The notes: generated by a model from the sequence alone, not told the origin. Numbered from the stretch's first letter, positions 1-10,730 are shown. The stretch: DNA of 64,000 bases from Leptodactylus fallax (GCA_947044405.1 CAMRHE010000168.1:744501-808500); one strand, 5' to 3'. A program made the numbers and translations.

Positions 1-716
1 ACAGATAGGACGTAGCAGAGGGGGGGGGGGGATTTAACAGGCAGAGAGATATTTCAGTTCTCTGTATGTAATGATCTCCGCTTAGGTCGGTGTTGGTTGT
101 ACAGCCTAACCGCAGTGGGGAGGAAAGACTTCCGATAGCGCTCCTTCTCACACCTAGGGTGGAGCAGTCGGTCACTGACAGTACTGCCCAGCGCAATCAG
201 TCTCATGCATGGGATGGGAGTTATTCTCCCCGCATGGAGCTCACCACGGACAGTATCCTTCTGTCACCCACCGCCTGCACTGGGTCCAGTGGGCTCCCCA
301 GGACAGAGCTGGCCCTTCTAATCAGCTTGTCAAGTTTATTTCTGTCCCTGGTTGATATACTGCTCCCCCAGCAGGCCACTCCAAAGAAGATGGCTGATGC
401 CACTATCGAGTTGAAGAAAGTTCTAAGAAGTGCCCCCCGGATTCCAAAGGCTCTCAGCTTCCTAAGCAGGTAGAGCCTGCTGTGGCCCTTCCTGTACAGG
501 GCCTCCATATGATCTGCCCAGTCCAGCTTATTATTAAGGAGCAAACCCAGGTACTTATAGGTGTTCACAATCTCGATGCCCGTCCCCAGGATGTCCACTG
601 GTTTTGGAGGGCATCTGCCTTTACGGAAGTCCACCACCATCTCCTTGGTCTTCCGTTAATCTTCAGGTGGTTCTGGTGGCACCAGTCCACAAAAAACCGG
701 TTCAGTTCTCTGTAGT
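1..716 (-). mobile_element. 5'-truncated non-LTR retrotransposon (CR1/Rex1/L2-like), 3' part
   Basis: Minus-strand reading at 221-640 gives the end of a reverse transcriptase ORF: EMVVDFRK-like start, TYKYLGLLLNNKLDW, LYLLRKLRAFG and FFGVACWGSS. The same peptide occurs in the longer copy at 56.9-57.3 kb and in the copy at 45.4-46.3 kb. It is the thumb and C-terminal part of a Jockey-superfamily LINE of the type common in fish and frogs. 5' truncation near 716 is typical of target-primed integration. The 3' UTR continues off the left edge of the window, so the tail is not visible. The strand is set by homology between the three copies. The exact clade (CR1, L2 or Rex1) is inference. Confidence 0.8.
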
Positions 717-1404
717 AGAGTACACCTGACACATTTCTAGGACAGTATTAGCCACTGTCCTGTCATCATAGGCATAAATTTACTATATAGATCTACTCTC
801 AGAGAGCTATAGTACCCCCCCCAGCTCCCCATCAGCTCTGATACATGGCTGAAAGAGGTAGCAGAGGTGCCAGCCTAATATGGTGCTAGCTCCGCCCACC
901 AAGTAATCAACAATAAATCAGGGGGCGTCAGGGTCCATCAGCGTCATAGCAAAGGTGGGACTTCAAGCAGTGCGCATCGTCAACACGTGCACTATCCAGC
1001 CAATCACGGGGTACGACTCCCCCCCCCCTTCCTGGACACGCTGGTCGCTGTAAGCAAACAACACTAGCAAGTGACAGCTGGCACTTGCTAGAACAGAACA
1101 AAAGATCGTTTTCACAGGTAAATATAAGTCTAGCACCAAAACAACAATGTGGCCATGAAAGGCATCAAAGGAATCTCATAGAAACATCACTATACACCAA
1201 TGCAATACACAAAATAAGGGATTGCATTATTGAAAAAACATATCCATAAAAATAAAGCATATCATCATCATCATCTACTAATTTCTCCAATGGATAGATG
1301 TACAGAAGCAAAAGAAGGAGGAAAAATACTATATACAACTGGCAAAAGGTTCAGACAATGGGTGTGTTTAATGCAATAGATCCCAGAAATACAAAACTGA
1401 TCAA
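717..1404. other. Non-coding stretch, no gene recognised
   Basis: No ORF of interest. There are short C-runs near 816 and 1020, a GC-richer part at 880-1080 and an AT-rich part with (ATC)n-like sequence at 1260-1280. The GC-richer part may belong to the Penelope-like fragment that follows, but nothing shows this directly. Confidence 0.4.
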
Positions 1405-2135
1405 AAATTCATAAAAAGCAGGAATATGAAATAGTCTCATTAAGCCCCCATGGCTTAACTGTCTGCATCATAAAGGTCCAACGTGCTTCACGTTGCAGGA
1501 CCTTCTGATCCAAGTTCCCAACACGGGGAGAAGGAAAGACTAATTCAATACCCTGGAATTTAATATGAGAGGCTTCCCCCTCATGTTTGTCCGAAATATG
1601 TCTGGCAATAGGTGTATCATCGTGTCTTAAGATATTATTAACGTGATCACGAATCCTCCTGCGGAACTCCCTGATGGTTTTCCCAACGTATTGGGTTCGC
1701 AGGAGCATGTTGCCAGATACACTATACCTTGGGACTTGCAATTAATGAAATTTCTGTTCCGAAACTCCTTCTGAGTGGTGGTACTGCGAAAAGATTTACT
1801 GACCAGAATAAAATCACAGGCCCTGCAGTTTCCCACAAGGTCCCTTGCCCGTCTTTCAAGCCAGTTCTCCTGGCTTCTAGGTTTAAGTTGACTATGCCCT
1901 AGTTTATCGCGAACATTTGGACCTCTGCGGTATGTAATGGACGGATCAAACTTAAGGAGGGACCTATTTCAGGGTCCGTTTTCAAAATACTCCAATATTG
2001 ATGAATATTCCGTCTAACCTCCTGATGGACCTCATCAAAGGTACCTATAATTCGCAATTCATCAGAGTCTTGTTTCATCTTAGGTTGCAACAGTATTTCG
2101 CTCACATGATGTAGCATGTTGATATGCACCCCTTA
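1405..2135 (-). mobile_element. Penelope-like retroelement fragment with GIY-YIG endonuclease domain
   Basis: Three minus-strand reading frames read together as the C-terminal end of a Penelope-like element. The connector reads TYRRGPNVRDKLGHSQLK after 1899. A Cys-rich segment GNCRACDF follows, then GIVYLATCSC. The next frame has YVGKTIREFRRRIRDH, the Arg-bearing helix of GIY-YIG nucleases. It ends with RWTFMMQTVKPWGLNE and SCFL-stop at about 1409, the characteristic terminus of these proteins. The frame changes near 1700-1740 (frameshift), so it is broken. The RT part is missing: the match stops near 2135. In intact elements the nuclease nicks the target DNA for integration. Family call is from motif recognition; Neptune-type is possible but not shown. 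Confidence 0.75.
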
Positions 2136-2201
2136 AGACTTTATCCGGGGAATCTTTGTCGTAAGTTAGCTGCTGCATTCTGATAGTCACTGAAGCTAGT
2201 A

Positions 2202-2227
2202 CAGTTCCTGCGCAAACGCAGGAACTG
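2202..2227. repeat. Perfect 11-bp hairpin
   Basis: CAGTTCCTGCG at 2202-2212, loop CAAA, and its exact complement at 2217-2227. It probably sits inside the MITE whose right end lies at 2415. Confidence 0.6.
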
Positions 2228-2419
2228 CCCCTTTGGTATACCCTTACGTAAGGAACCTGGTTATAAAGGACTATGAAGTTTATATAAGACCCAATAAGGC
2301 AAATCGGGGATGCTTAACCACCAACACAACCTTATGGATTGATGATTAAGGGTTGTAAATATGCCTATAGTATACATGTACTCCTAGTGTCCCAAAATAA
2401 CCTGACAGGTTCCCTTTAA
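2228..2419. repeat. Right end of a TTAA-type MITE
   Basis: The sequence ends CCTGACAGGTTCCCT followed by TTAA at 2416-2419. Inverted, this is the TTAAAGGGAACCTGTCAGG end typical of T2/Kolobok-like frog MITEs. The left end is not clear, and the hairpin at 2202-2227 is probably internal to the element. Confidence 0.5.
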
Positions 2420-4111
2420 CAATCCACTGGTTAGAGTCAACCCATTTATGTTCCCCTATAACCATTACAAAATTATCATAACATCAAGATGCAAGCATGC
2501 AACCAGCACTGGAACTATACAATGGCCGTAGCCGGAAGCAGGTGGTTCTCTCCGCACTGTAGTGGCTGTTCCTTATCACTGCAGCTCAGCTCTCATTCAA
2601 GCTAGCTGGAGTAACCTGGCACTTATGCTTCAAAGTGTACAGAAGTCTGCTTCTGGCTCCGTATACTGTGTAGTTCCACACCCTTAAGTTCCTCATATCA
2701 GCCGACTGGTAGAAGTGCCGGTTATCTGCCCCCACCAATCTGATAATCATGACCTATCCTAAGAACAAATTATTGATATGAAAAGCCCACAGAACCCATT
2801 GGGACCAAGGCCACATGTTGTGAAAAAGCGGTAGATTTTGTTTTTATTCAAATGTACTCAATTTGCCACATTACGGTGCTCTGTAAGGAGCCATATGTCA
2901 GATATATTCTCCTTTAGAAGTAATACTATGTAATACAGTTTGCCATGGAGAATGCCATGATTTTTGTATGCATCTGCATGAAATATCGCAATCTATTTTA
3001 TAAAGGAATTCTCCACTTGAAGCAAAGTCGATGACATGCAGCCTGTTGAAGGTCAACAATTCTCTATGACAAAATTCTGAAATACAAATATTGGCTTTCT
3101 TACATAAAATTGCCAGATTTTGAAAGTTAGTGCACAAGATTTATACTTATTATAGGTAGAAAGGATCACATATCCCTTTTTCACAAAAAACACCACATCC
3201 TACAGCTATTCAACATGTAAAAGTGCCATTAGTTCTAATATCCAGACTTAACCACTATATGAGACCTAAGCAATAACTGTTTGCATTCCAGTTTATAGAT
3301 AAATAATACTTACAAAGAAGACGCACATAACACAAGCCAGTTCTCAAATGTGATTTAAGTGCTCCCGACAGGTTGATAGCTTTTACTTGAAAATGTCAGA
3401 TTGAATTTACACAGAGTTGATCATATATTAAAAAGTCAGACACTAATTTTCATACTGAACGAGGCAACAGAATAGGTAGAAGGAAAGGTTGCACAAGAAA
3501 TATGCTCAACCTCCTTCGTTCAGAAGACGGGCATTGCACAAAAAGATGCAATTATTTTCTATGACTTCAATATGCAAAAGCAGAGCAGTTCTATGGAATA
3601 ATAAACCAAGAAAATATTCTAAATAGAGGTCATTAAGGTATGCTATGTTACAACGGTGGTGACTGCAATGCTGAATGAAAGTAAGGTAAAAACTACTTAT
3701 TTTTATTCCCAGGGGGGAAATAGCACACCAGTGATATAAACATCTATTAAAGGATTCCATCCATTTCTGTACTTTGAACACCAATATCTAAATGTATTAA
3801 TTATTACTAACCTAAATTCCATCACACCTTTGGAGAAGAGTTGGCACTGCTATTTCTAAACCCCTTCATATTGCACAGTGACTAAATCCAATATTTGACT
3901 TGTAAGAGGTAGGGGCTTATTCTGGCAATAATTACTTATCCCTTGCTCAGCAAAAGATTATGTATTCAGGGTCATAGATACAGCATAAAAAGTGTAGATA
4001 GAAATAAGTGGGCTCTAATGCTCAAAGTGTGACGAAACTTTGGGACAACTGGCAGAATTTGTTACAATAATACATTTTGTAATATACTTATTGCTTACTT
4101 ATACTATTCAC
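2420..4111. other. Intronic or flanking non-coding DNA
   Basis: AT-rich with no coding signal. At about 2690-2790 lies a degraded piece (CCACCAATCTGATA, CATGACCTATCCTAAG) of the repeat also seen at 4850-4930 and 39.13 kb. I see nothing else. Confidence 0.4.
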
Positions 4112-4605
4112 AAATGTTGTCTCCTTTCTGTGAAATGCTGCATTTCTTTTTATTTCCCTTGCTTCTCTATTGAAAACTGTACACTGCTTCTCACTTTGTA
4201 CAGCGTATGGGCTTGTGTGTGTAAAGCAGCCAAAATAAGGGTGGAGAGGGTCAATTCAAACAGTTATACCTCAGGAACTATAAAACATAGAAACTTGCTC
4301 CTGGTGTTGCATGAAAGAGGACATTCCCTCTCTATTTCCAAAGATGATATCAGTCAGGAATGGGAAAAGCTGTATATAAATATTTTCAGCCAGTTACATC
4401 TCTGGAAATAATACAGGCAGAAGTTTTTAAGTATTACAATGTCCAAGATATAACTGTTTGAAGTGACCTCCACATTCTTATTTTCTCTTCATTATTCCAT
4501 ACAAGTCCATACGCCGTGCACAGTGAGAAGCAGGGTACAGCTCTCAATAGGGAAGCAAGGAAGAGAATAAAGAGGTGTGTGATTTCACAAAAAGGAGCAG
4601 AAATC
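4112..4605. repeat. Foldback (MITE-like) element
   Basis: The left arm at 4112-4207 (TCCTTTCTGTGAAAT, CCCTTGCTTCTCTATTGA, TGTACACTGCTTCTCAC) is the inverted partner of 4520-4605 (GTGAGAAGCAGGGTACAG, TCAATAGGGAAGCAAGG, ATTTCACAAAAAGGAG). The same arm sequence recurs at about 35950-36035, so this is an interspersed repeat. The open reading frame over it has no protein signature. Confidence 0.65.
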
Positions 4606-4830
4606 TGTTAATAAAGTACATTACAAAATTTATTAACGACACAAATACTGTCAGAAAATCAAAGTTGCTCGAAAGTCTATTTACACTTTTAAACACTGAC
4701 ACAGATAAAGACATCAGGATTATAAATACTACATTGTAGGTGAGGACCCGGTTACAGATTTTGCTCCAGGGCCCAAGGGATGAAGTTCTAATAAGAGAAT
4801 GTATAGTTCGATGCCATATGACAATCTTAA

Positions 4831-5131
4831 AAGGGGTTTTGCTAAATTTTAATACTGATGACCCGTCCTTAGGATAGGTCATGAGTATCAGATTGGTGGG
4901 GATCTGACTACCACGACCTCCACTGGTCAGATTTTTGAAAGGGCAGAGGTTCTCGAGCAGGTGCTGTGGCCGTTTTCTTAGAGACATCATGTCCATCAGA
5001 CACATGCAGCTTTGCATCTCAGTCCCAGTCAAATAAATAGGAATGAGCTGCTACACCAGGCACAACCATTACGCTATATACTGCACTGTGCCTTGTATAT
5101 AGACTCCAATTGATCCAAAGTTAAAACCCCT
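4831..5131. repeat. T2/Kolobok-like MITE with TTAA target duplication
   Basis: TTAA at 4827-4830 and at 5132-5135 flank about 301 bp with inverted ends AAGGGGTTTTGCTAAATTTT and (inverted) AAGGGGTTTTAACTTTGGAT. The inside carries GATGACC, CCTTAGGATAGGTCAT and ATCAGATTGGTGGGG, a core repeated elsewhere in the window. Confidence 0.7.
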
Positions 5132-5265
5132 TTAAAAAATAAATACAAAATTACACATTCTTCTAGAAATCACAAATGACAGGATGTATAACATATAGTA
5201 TAAATGCTGAGGTTACTAGCTGAGAAGGACCTTGTCTAAACCAAAAATTTAGAAAAGGAGTTTAA

Positions 5266-5669
5266 GGGGAGTATGTGGAGAGGAAACCTTTTCTGCAATA
5301 TACACTGCTGCAGGATGGTCAGCTTACTAATATTAATGCTGGTCTAGCAGCAAGCCTTTACCTAGCCTATGGCAGACTGATTCTCAGTTTTTCAAAGTGC
5401 TGCTGGGGGAGCAAATGTCTTCTATTTCACCAACCCCACTCTACTCAAGAGTTCAAGCAGCGGAACTACAATACATAATAGAGCAAAGTTGATCACAGAG
5501 GCTGAAATAGTAGCAGAGGCTGAAATAGAAGACTTCCAATCCCCCAGCAATGCTGTGAGAAGTTCAGTATCAGAGCACCAGAGGAATGGCATCTATATTG
5601 GTAAAATGGTCCTCCTGCTGCAGTGTATAGATTGCAGGCAAAAAGTTTCCTCCCAACATAACCCCTTTT
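5266..5669. repeat. Foldback MITE next to the CSGALNACT1 donor
   Basis: The left arm (GAGGAAACCTTTTCTGCA, ATACACTGCTGCAGGATGG, then TGCTGGGGGAGCAAATGTCT) is mirrored on the right (GGCAAAAAGTTTCCTCCC, CTGCTGCAGTGTATAGATTGCA, and AGACTTCCAATCCCCCAGCA). TTAA lies at 5262-5265, and the right end reads AACATAACCCCTTTTATTAAG. The right end is about 50 bp from the splice donor at 5717-5718. Confidence 0.65.
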
Positions 5670-5712
5670 ATTAAGCAAACTAATCTTTATAAGAACCAAC
5701 AAGTGTTTAATA

Positions 5713-5720
5713 CTGTACCT
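5713..5720 (-). promoter_or_regulatory. 5' splice site of the CSGALNACT1 coding exon
   Basis: On the minus strand GAAG|GTACAGTA gives an AG|GTACAG donor with GT at 5718-5717. It falls exactly after the conserved DFIE codons; the reading frame beyond it ([13 protein letters not shown]) is not family-like. Confidence 0.9.
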
Positions 5721-6617
5721 TCAATGAAGTCAGACGATGTATATGTTCTTTTAGGTGTGTTGATTCCATCTTCGGGACTATTGAGAGCTCCCACTGCTAA
5801 TTCTATAACCTCAACAAGCTCATCTCTTTTATCCTTTCTTACAGGCTTTTCTTCTGGGTGGCGAGTGAGTCCTGTTTCTAATTGATACACTTTTTGCAGT
5901 GTGAAACTATCATATGGAATGGCAGCGTACTCAGTAGGAACCTTCACACCATTATGGACTTCAGCTTTGCTAACTTGGGAATGTAAAAAGTCTAAGAGGT
6001 CTGATTGTGTCTTCTCTGGACTGGCATGATCAAATGTGACCGTAAGGGCATCACTGTAGTGACCTTGAACATTTTTAAGCTGTTCACTACGTTCTTGAAG
6101 CTCATCCTTCAGTTGAGAAATTTGCTTTTTCAAACTGGTAATATAGTTTCGATGTTCTTCCTCACGCTCCTGCAGGATTGCATGGTAGCCTTCTTTTCCT
6201 GTGGGGCTATTAACACGTGGCAGTAATAGCTGTTCATCCTCAGCTCTTGGCGTGCAAGCCAGCATATACAGTACTGACACAATACAGCACAGGCAGACAA
6301 GTACAATCCCCACCCGAGAAAGCCAACTTAGTAGCCCTCGGCGTACCATTCTTGCATTTAAAATAGAAAGTCCATCATCTTCTTCCAAATAGACAGTGCA
6401 GTCCATAAGAAACAAACACACCCACAATCCACACTGACATCAAGGACTGGATCAACCACTCTCCCATCGGTGGAGATTTGTTAGGCTTACATCAATTTAT
6501 AATCCATGAAGGGTTTGTCACACAAGATTCAGATTCATGCAGAAAAGACTTTTTAAATTCCAGATCTAGTACCGTCATGGTAGTCAAAATGGCCAGACAG
6601 CATGTATAATCTGAGAT
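5719..6617 (-). CDS. CSGALNACT1: CSGALNACT1, first coding exon (partial gene; CDS part 5719-6349)
   Basis: This is the N-terminal part of chondroitin sulfate N-acetylgalactosaminyltransferase 1, a Golgi type II membrane enzyme that adds GalNAc to start and extend chondroitin chains. From ATG at 6349-6347 the product begins [13 protein letters not shown] membrane anchor follows at residues ~14-32 ([19 protein letters not shown]), then a stem and a predicted coiled coil at ~55-93 ([20 protein letters not shown]). The conserved block [20 protein letters not shown] and [12 protein letters not shown] ends in SDFIEG. The NSPTGKEGY stem matches paralogue 1 rather than CSGALNACT2. The exon ends in phase 1 after 210 codons; the family has about 530 residues, so the catalytic domain lies in exons beyond position 1. 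This start has A at -3 and G at +4; an in-frame ATG at 6406-6404 has a weak context. The 5' UTR part (6350-6617) depends on the proposed acceptor. Confidence 0.93.
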
Positions 6618-6632
6618 CTACAAAATAATAAT
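6618..6632 (-). promoter_or_regulatory. Candidate 3' splice site before the CSGALNACT1 coding exon
   Basis: On the minus strand TTATTATTTTGTAG|ATCTCAG places AG at 6619-6618 after a T-rich tract. It would give a 5' UTR part of about 270 nt upstream of the start codon. Other AGs nearby lack a comparable pyrimidine tract. Transcript data would settle it. Confidence 0.5.
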
Positions 6633-6756
6633 AAGATAAAGGTTACTAGCTAGTTAAAATTTCACATACATTATTACAGTATGTTTATGCAAAGTTCTAC
6701 CTAAAATACAGTATACATAAAATACATCATAAAGTCATTGGTGGGAAATTATGCTA

Positions 6757-6975
6757 GTCTTACGCTTTGTTCACATCAGCATTGTTTAGTCTATTGTTCT
6801 GTTCCAGAACACAACAATGGTGCCCGGCAGACCCCATTGACTGCAATGAGTTCCATCAGGTGTCCGTTTCTTTAAACTGAAACCACCAAACGAAAAAGTC
6901 AGACTCGTGGTACTTTCTTCGTCTGGTGATTTTCAACACATGCAGAGACACCAGATGTGAACCCAGCCTTAGCTC
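6757..6975. repeat. MITE of the GTTCACATC type
   Basis: It starts CTTACGCTTTGTTCACATCAG and ends GATGTGAACCCAGCCTTAGC, roughly inverted ends. The same end type recurs at 22.36, 46.80, 48.92, 54.05 and 59.86 kb. Confidence 0.55.
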
Positions 6976-7263
6976 AAACTGTGCTAGAGTAAAATACAAC
7001 AAATTTATTAATAGTTACAGGAGGCACAGATTCGACCTATAAATTTCCTGGTGTAAGTTGTAGTAAAACTATCAGGTTGTGTAGGTCTTTCTCCTTTGGC
7101 TATGACCTTACCCTCTTTTGTGAAAAGTAGCGAGAATGGCATCAAGTCAAAAGTAGCAAGGTTGTGCACATAAACCCTATATACAAACATCTGCAACTCT
7201 TGTATACCTATTACCTATCTTTAATACAAATTTGCCATATCATAAGTGTTAAATATACAATAT
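6976..7263. other. Non-coding DNA
   Basis: Nothing recognised. Confidence 0.4.
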
Positions 7264-7267
7264 TTAA

Positions 7268-7583
7268 AGGAGTTTTCCAACACTAAGACATTGATGACCC
7301 ACCAATTAACTGTTTAAAGAGACCACAGAATTGGCACAAGTATATGCAGCCTCTTCACTCTTTACCAAGCAAGGTGTCTTTCATAGTGGTTGTGTATATG
7401 TGCTGCATGTGACCCATGAAAATGGCATCACAAGACTGTGAAACACAAGCACCACCTGCTTGAGCATGGTGGCCACTTCAAACAGCTGATCAGAAAGGTG
7501 CCAAGCATCATGCCCCCACTGACAGGATGTTGATAACCTAACTTAAGAATAAGTGATCAATATTAATCTTACAGAATGCCAAT
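7268..7583. repeat. Degenerate TTAA-type MITE
   Basis: TTAA at 7264-7267 is followed by AGGAGTTTTCCAACACTAAG and GATGACC. A mirrored GTTGATAACCT lies near 7530, and a degraded right end precedes TTAA at 7584-7587. Confidence 0.45.
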
Positions 7584-7737
7584 TTAATTGCAGGAAGTTA
7601 GTATTTTTTCCACAATGTATTAGACTGATAATGTGACTCAATTAAAATAACATTTATAGAATTATGTATGTACTGTATGTTTAGGGAATTTCTAACTCAT
7701 GACTCCAACACGTACACCTTGCGTTTCCTTGAAACGC

Positions 7738-7768
7738 CAGTAATAATAATAATACTATTAATAATAAA
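7738..7768. repeat. (AAT)n-like microsatellite
   Basis: About 30 bp of imperfect TAA/AAT repeats. Confidence 0.6.
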
Positions 7769-7884
7769 TATTTCTTCTATGCACTAGGTATATTCACACA
7801 AGACAGTCAGAAAAAAAATCTAATTTTGAAAATCTTGAGAAAGTCCGTACTGTGCTTGCCCCAATAGCTTTGTGGCTGGTGTCT

Positions 7885-8076
7885 CCCCAGTATAATGGTC
7901 TACAGTGGCCCCACACAATATAATATGCTTCCCACAGTGCCCCATACAACATAATATACTCCCCAGTAGCCTCGCACAGTATAATAGGCTCCCCAGTATA
8001 ATGCTCCCCAACATCCCCACACAGTATAATAGGCTCCCCCCCAGTATAATGATCCACAGTGGCCCCACAAAATATA
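7885..8076. repeat. Minisatellite, ~30-31 bp unit (left part, locus A)
   Basis: Imperfect units read roughly CAGTGGCCCCACACAGTATA followed by ATATGCTCC. The array is cut by the Tc1 at 8077 and resumes at 9709. The translated reading frames over it on both strands are repeats of the unit, not proteins. Related arrays lie at 18.3, 40.0 and 61.8 kb, with a reversed, weaker version at 47.1 kb. Confidence 0.85.
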
Positions 8077-9708
8077 CAGTGGGTACGGAAAGTATTCAGA
8101 CCCCTTTAAATTTTTCACTCTTTGTTTCAATGCAGCCATTTGCTAAAAGTAAAAAAGTTCATTTTATTTCTCATTAATGTACACTCAGCACCCCATCTTG
8201 ACAGAAAAAAAAACAGAAATGTAGATATTTTTGTAAATTTATTAAAGAAAAACTGAAATATCACATGGTCATAAGTATTCAGACCCTTTGCTGTGACACT
8301 CATATTTAACTCACAAGCTGTCCATTTCCTTCTGATCCTCCTTGAGATGGTTCTACTCCTTCATTGGAGTCCAGCTGTGTTTAATTAAACTGATTGGACT
8401 TAATTAGGAAAGGTACACACCTGTCTATATAAGACCTCACAGCTCACAGTGCATGTCAGAGCAAATGAGAATGAGGTCAAAAAGAGCTGCCCAAGGAGCT
8501 CAGAGACAGAATTGTGGCAAGGCACAGATCTGGCCCTGGTTACAAAAGAATTTCTGCAGCACGCAAAGTTCCTAAAAGCACCGTGGCCTCCATAATCCTT
8601 AAATGGAAGAAGTTTGGGACGACCAGAACTCTTCCTAGATCTGGTTGTCCAGCCAAACTGAGCAATCTTGGGAGAAGAGCCTTGGTGAGAGAGGTAAAGA
8701 AGAACCCAAAGATCACTGTGGCTGAGCTCCAGAGATGCAGTAGGGAGATGGAAGAAAGTTCCACAAAGTCAACTATCACTGCAGCCCTCCACCAGTCGGG
8801 GCTTTATGGCAGAGTGGCCTGAAGGAAGCCTCTCCTCAGTGCAAGACATATGAAAGTCCGCATAGAGTTTGCAAAAAAACACATGAAGAACTCCCAGACT
8901 ATGAGAAATAAGATTCTCTGGTCTGATGAGATGAAGATTGAACTTTTTGGCTTTAAATCTAAGTGGTATGTGTGGAGAAAACCAGGCACCTCTCATCACC
9001 TGCCCAATATAATCCCAACAGTGAAATTTGGTGGTGGCAGCATCATGCTATGGGGGTGTTTTTCAGCTGCAGGGACAGGACGACTGGTTGCTATTAAAGG
9101 AAAGATGAAAGCAGACAAGTACAGAGATATCTTGGAAGAAAACCTCTTCCAGAGTGCTCTGGACCTCAGACTGGGCCAAAGGTTCACCTTCCAACAAGAC
9201 AATAACCCTAATCACACAGCTAAAATAACAAAGGAGTGGCTTCGGAACAACTCTGTGACCATTCTTGACTGGCCCACCCATAGCCCTGACCTCAACGCAA
9301 TTGAGCATCTCTGGAGAGACCTGAAAATGGCTATCCACCAACGTTCACCATCCAACCTGATGGAACTGGAGAGGATCTGCAAGGAAGAATAGCAGAGGAT
9401 CCCCAAATCCACATGTGAAAAATTTGTTGCATCATTCTCAAGAAGAATCATGGCTGTACTAGCTCAAAAGGGTGCTTCTACTCAATACTTATTAAAGGGT
9501 CTGAATACTTATGACCATGTGATATTTCAGTTTTTCTTTTTTTAATAAATTTGCAAAAATATCTACATATCTGTTTTTTTCTGTCAGGATGGGATGCTGA
9601 GTGTAAATTAATGAGAAATAAAATGAACTTTTTTGCTTTTAGCAAATGGTTGCAATGAAACAAAGAGTGAAAAATTTCAAGGCGTCTGAATACTTTCCGT
9701 ACCCACTG
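8077..9708 (+). mobile_element. Full-length Tc1-like element, family A, copy 1
   Basis: Inverted ends CAGTGGGTACGGAAAGTATT and AATACTTTCCGTACCCACTG are flanked by TA at 8075-8076 and 9709-9710. The length is 1632 bp. It sits inside the minisatellite: removing it and one TA restores a unit like the intact one at 9863-9898. A second copy at 41341-44625 is in the opposite orientation. Confidence 0.95.
8465..9545 (+). pseudogene. Tc1-like transposase (DD34E), broken
   Basis: It cuts and pastes the element at TA sites when intact. The frame starts at ATG 8465-8467 (MRMRSK) and shifts within the next ~45 bases. It then runs in one frame from 8514: helix-turn-helix part GYKRISAARKVPKSTVASII, then the GRPAK-like linker here SGCPAKLSN. 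The catalytic triad is visible: Asp in WSDEMKIE, Asp in FQQDNNPNHTA and Glu in [11 protein letters not shown]. There are in-frame stops at 8820-8822 (TGA, probably from CGA) and 9390-9392 (TAG, probably from TGG). The usual stop after GASTQY is also altered. It cannot make an active protein; the defects are few, so it is a moderately young copy. Confidence 0.93.
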
Positions 9709-10146
9709 TAATATGCTCCCCAGAGCCCCCCCAGTATAATATTCCACAATGTCTTCACACAACAGAATAGGCTTCCCACAGTATCCCCAGTATAATGCTC
9801 CACAATGGCCCCACACAGTATAATGGGCTCACCACAGTATCCCCAGTATAATGCTCCACAGTGTCCCCACAAAATATAATATGCTCCCCAGAGGCCCCAC
9901 ACAGTATAATAGGCTCCCCACAGTGCCCACCCCAGTATAATGATCCACAGTGGCCCCGCAAAATATAATATGCTCCCCAGAGGCCCTCCCAGTATAATAT
10001 TCCACAGTGTCTTCACACAGCATAATAGGCTCCTCACAGTGCCCCCCCATACAATTCTCCACAGTGGCCCCACACAATATGATAAGCTCCCCAGAACCCC
10101 CCATAGTATAATCCTCCACAGTGGCCCCACACAGTATAATATGCTC
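9709..10146. repeat. Minisatellite, right part (locus A)
   Basis: This continues the 7885 array after the Tc1: about 14 units of the type CAGTGGCCCCACACAGTATA + ATATGCTCCC, with length variants. Confidence 0.85.
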
Positions 10147-10730
10147 CAAAGAGAGTTGATCCGCTTCAGGTGAACCCCTCGAAATTCATTTGAACAAATG
10201 CTCTTCAGGTTCGGCCCTCCACTTTGTTTCAGAGCTATTCAGATCCCAGAGTATGATAAGTAGAGGTCCAGGGTAGGTGAGGAAAAATAAACAGTTATAC
10301 TCACCTTGCCTCACCTCTCTTGGGAATCCTCACGTCATTTGCTGATATCACACATCCTGGAGGTCACTGCTGAGGCCTGTGATTGGGCTTCAGTGGTCAC
10401 GTGGGGACACTGACTAACTGCTGATGCTCAATCACAGACTTCAGTGATGACCCCAGGGTCGCGTGACAGCAGCCACAGGCTAGTAATAGCCAGAAGATCA
10501 TGCCAGAAACGTCCAGATACCCAGACGAGGAGAGTATAAATGTTTGTTATTTTTACTCTCCTACCATGGGCGGTCTTCTACTGGAAAGGGACCCAGCGGT
10601 ACATAACACTAGGCCCCTTTCTATTAACTTTGTGGCGTGGTCCCGGCCCTGCCTAGGCCCACTGGATGATCCACCGGTCCTCCAGGGGACCAGTCCGACG
10701 CTGTCTACACAGTCGTCACTAATGCAGTGA
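10147..10730. repeat. Module following the locus A minisatellite
   Basis: CAGAGTATGATAAGTAGAGG, TTATACTCACCT and a GC-richer part with CACGTCAT correspond to the module after the arrays at 18.9, 40.35 and 61.92 kb. No hAT end or target duplication could be assigned, so the borders are approximate. Confidence 0.55.

Noticed and set aside
4544..5032. 162-codon open frame on the minus strand
   Set aside because: It crosses a foldback arm and a T2-like MITE and has no domain signature.
1..5718. Search for the next CSGALNACT1 coding exon
   Set aside because: No frame resembling the following conserved segment of the enzyme was seen on the minus strand; the exon must lie beyond position 1.
7885..10146. 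CRISPR-like array
   Set aside because: Units are contiguous without unique spacers, the DNA is vertebrate, and the interruption is a Tc1.
9478..10173. Tyr/Trp-rich open frames on both strands
   Set aside because: Also minisatellite translations, with the Tc1 end included.
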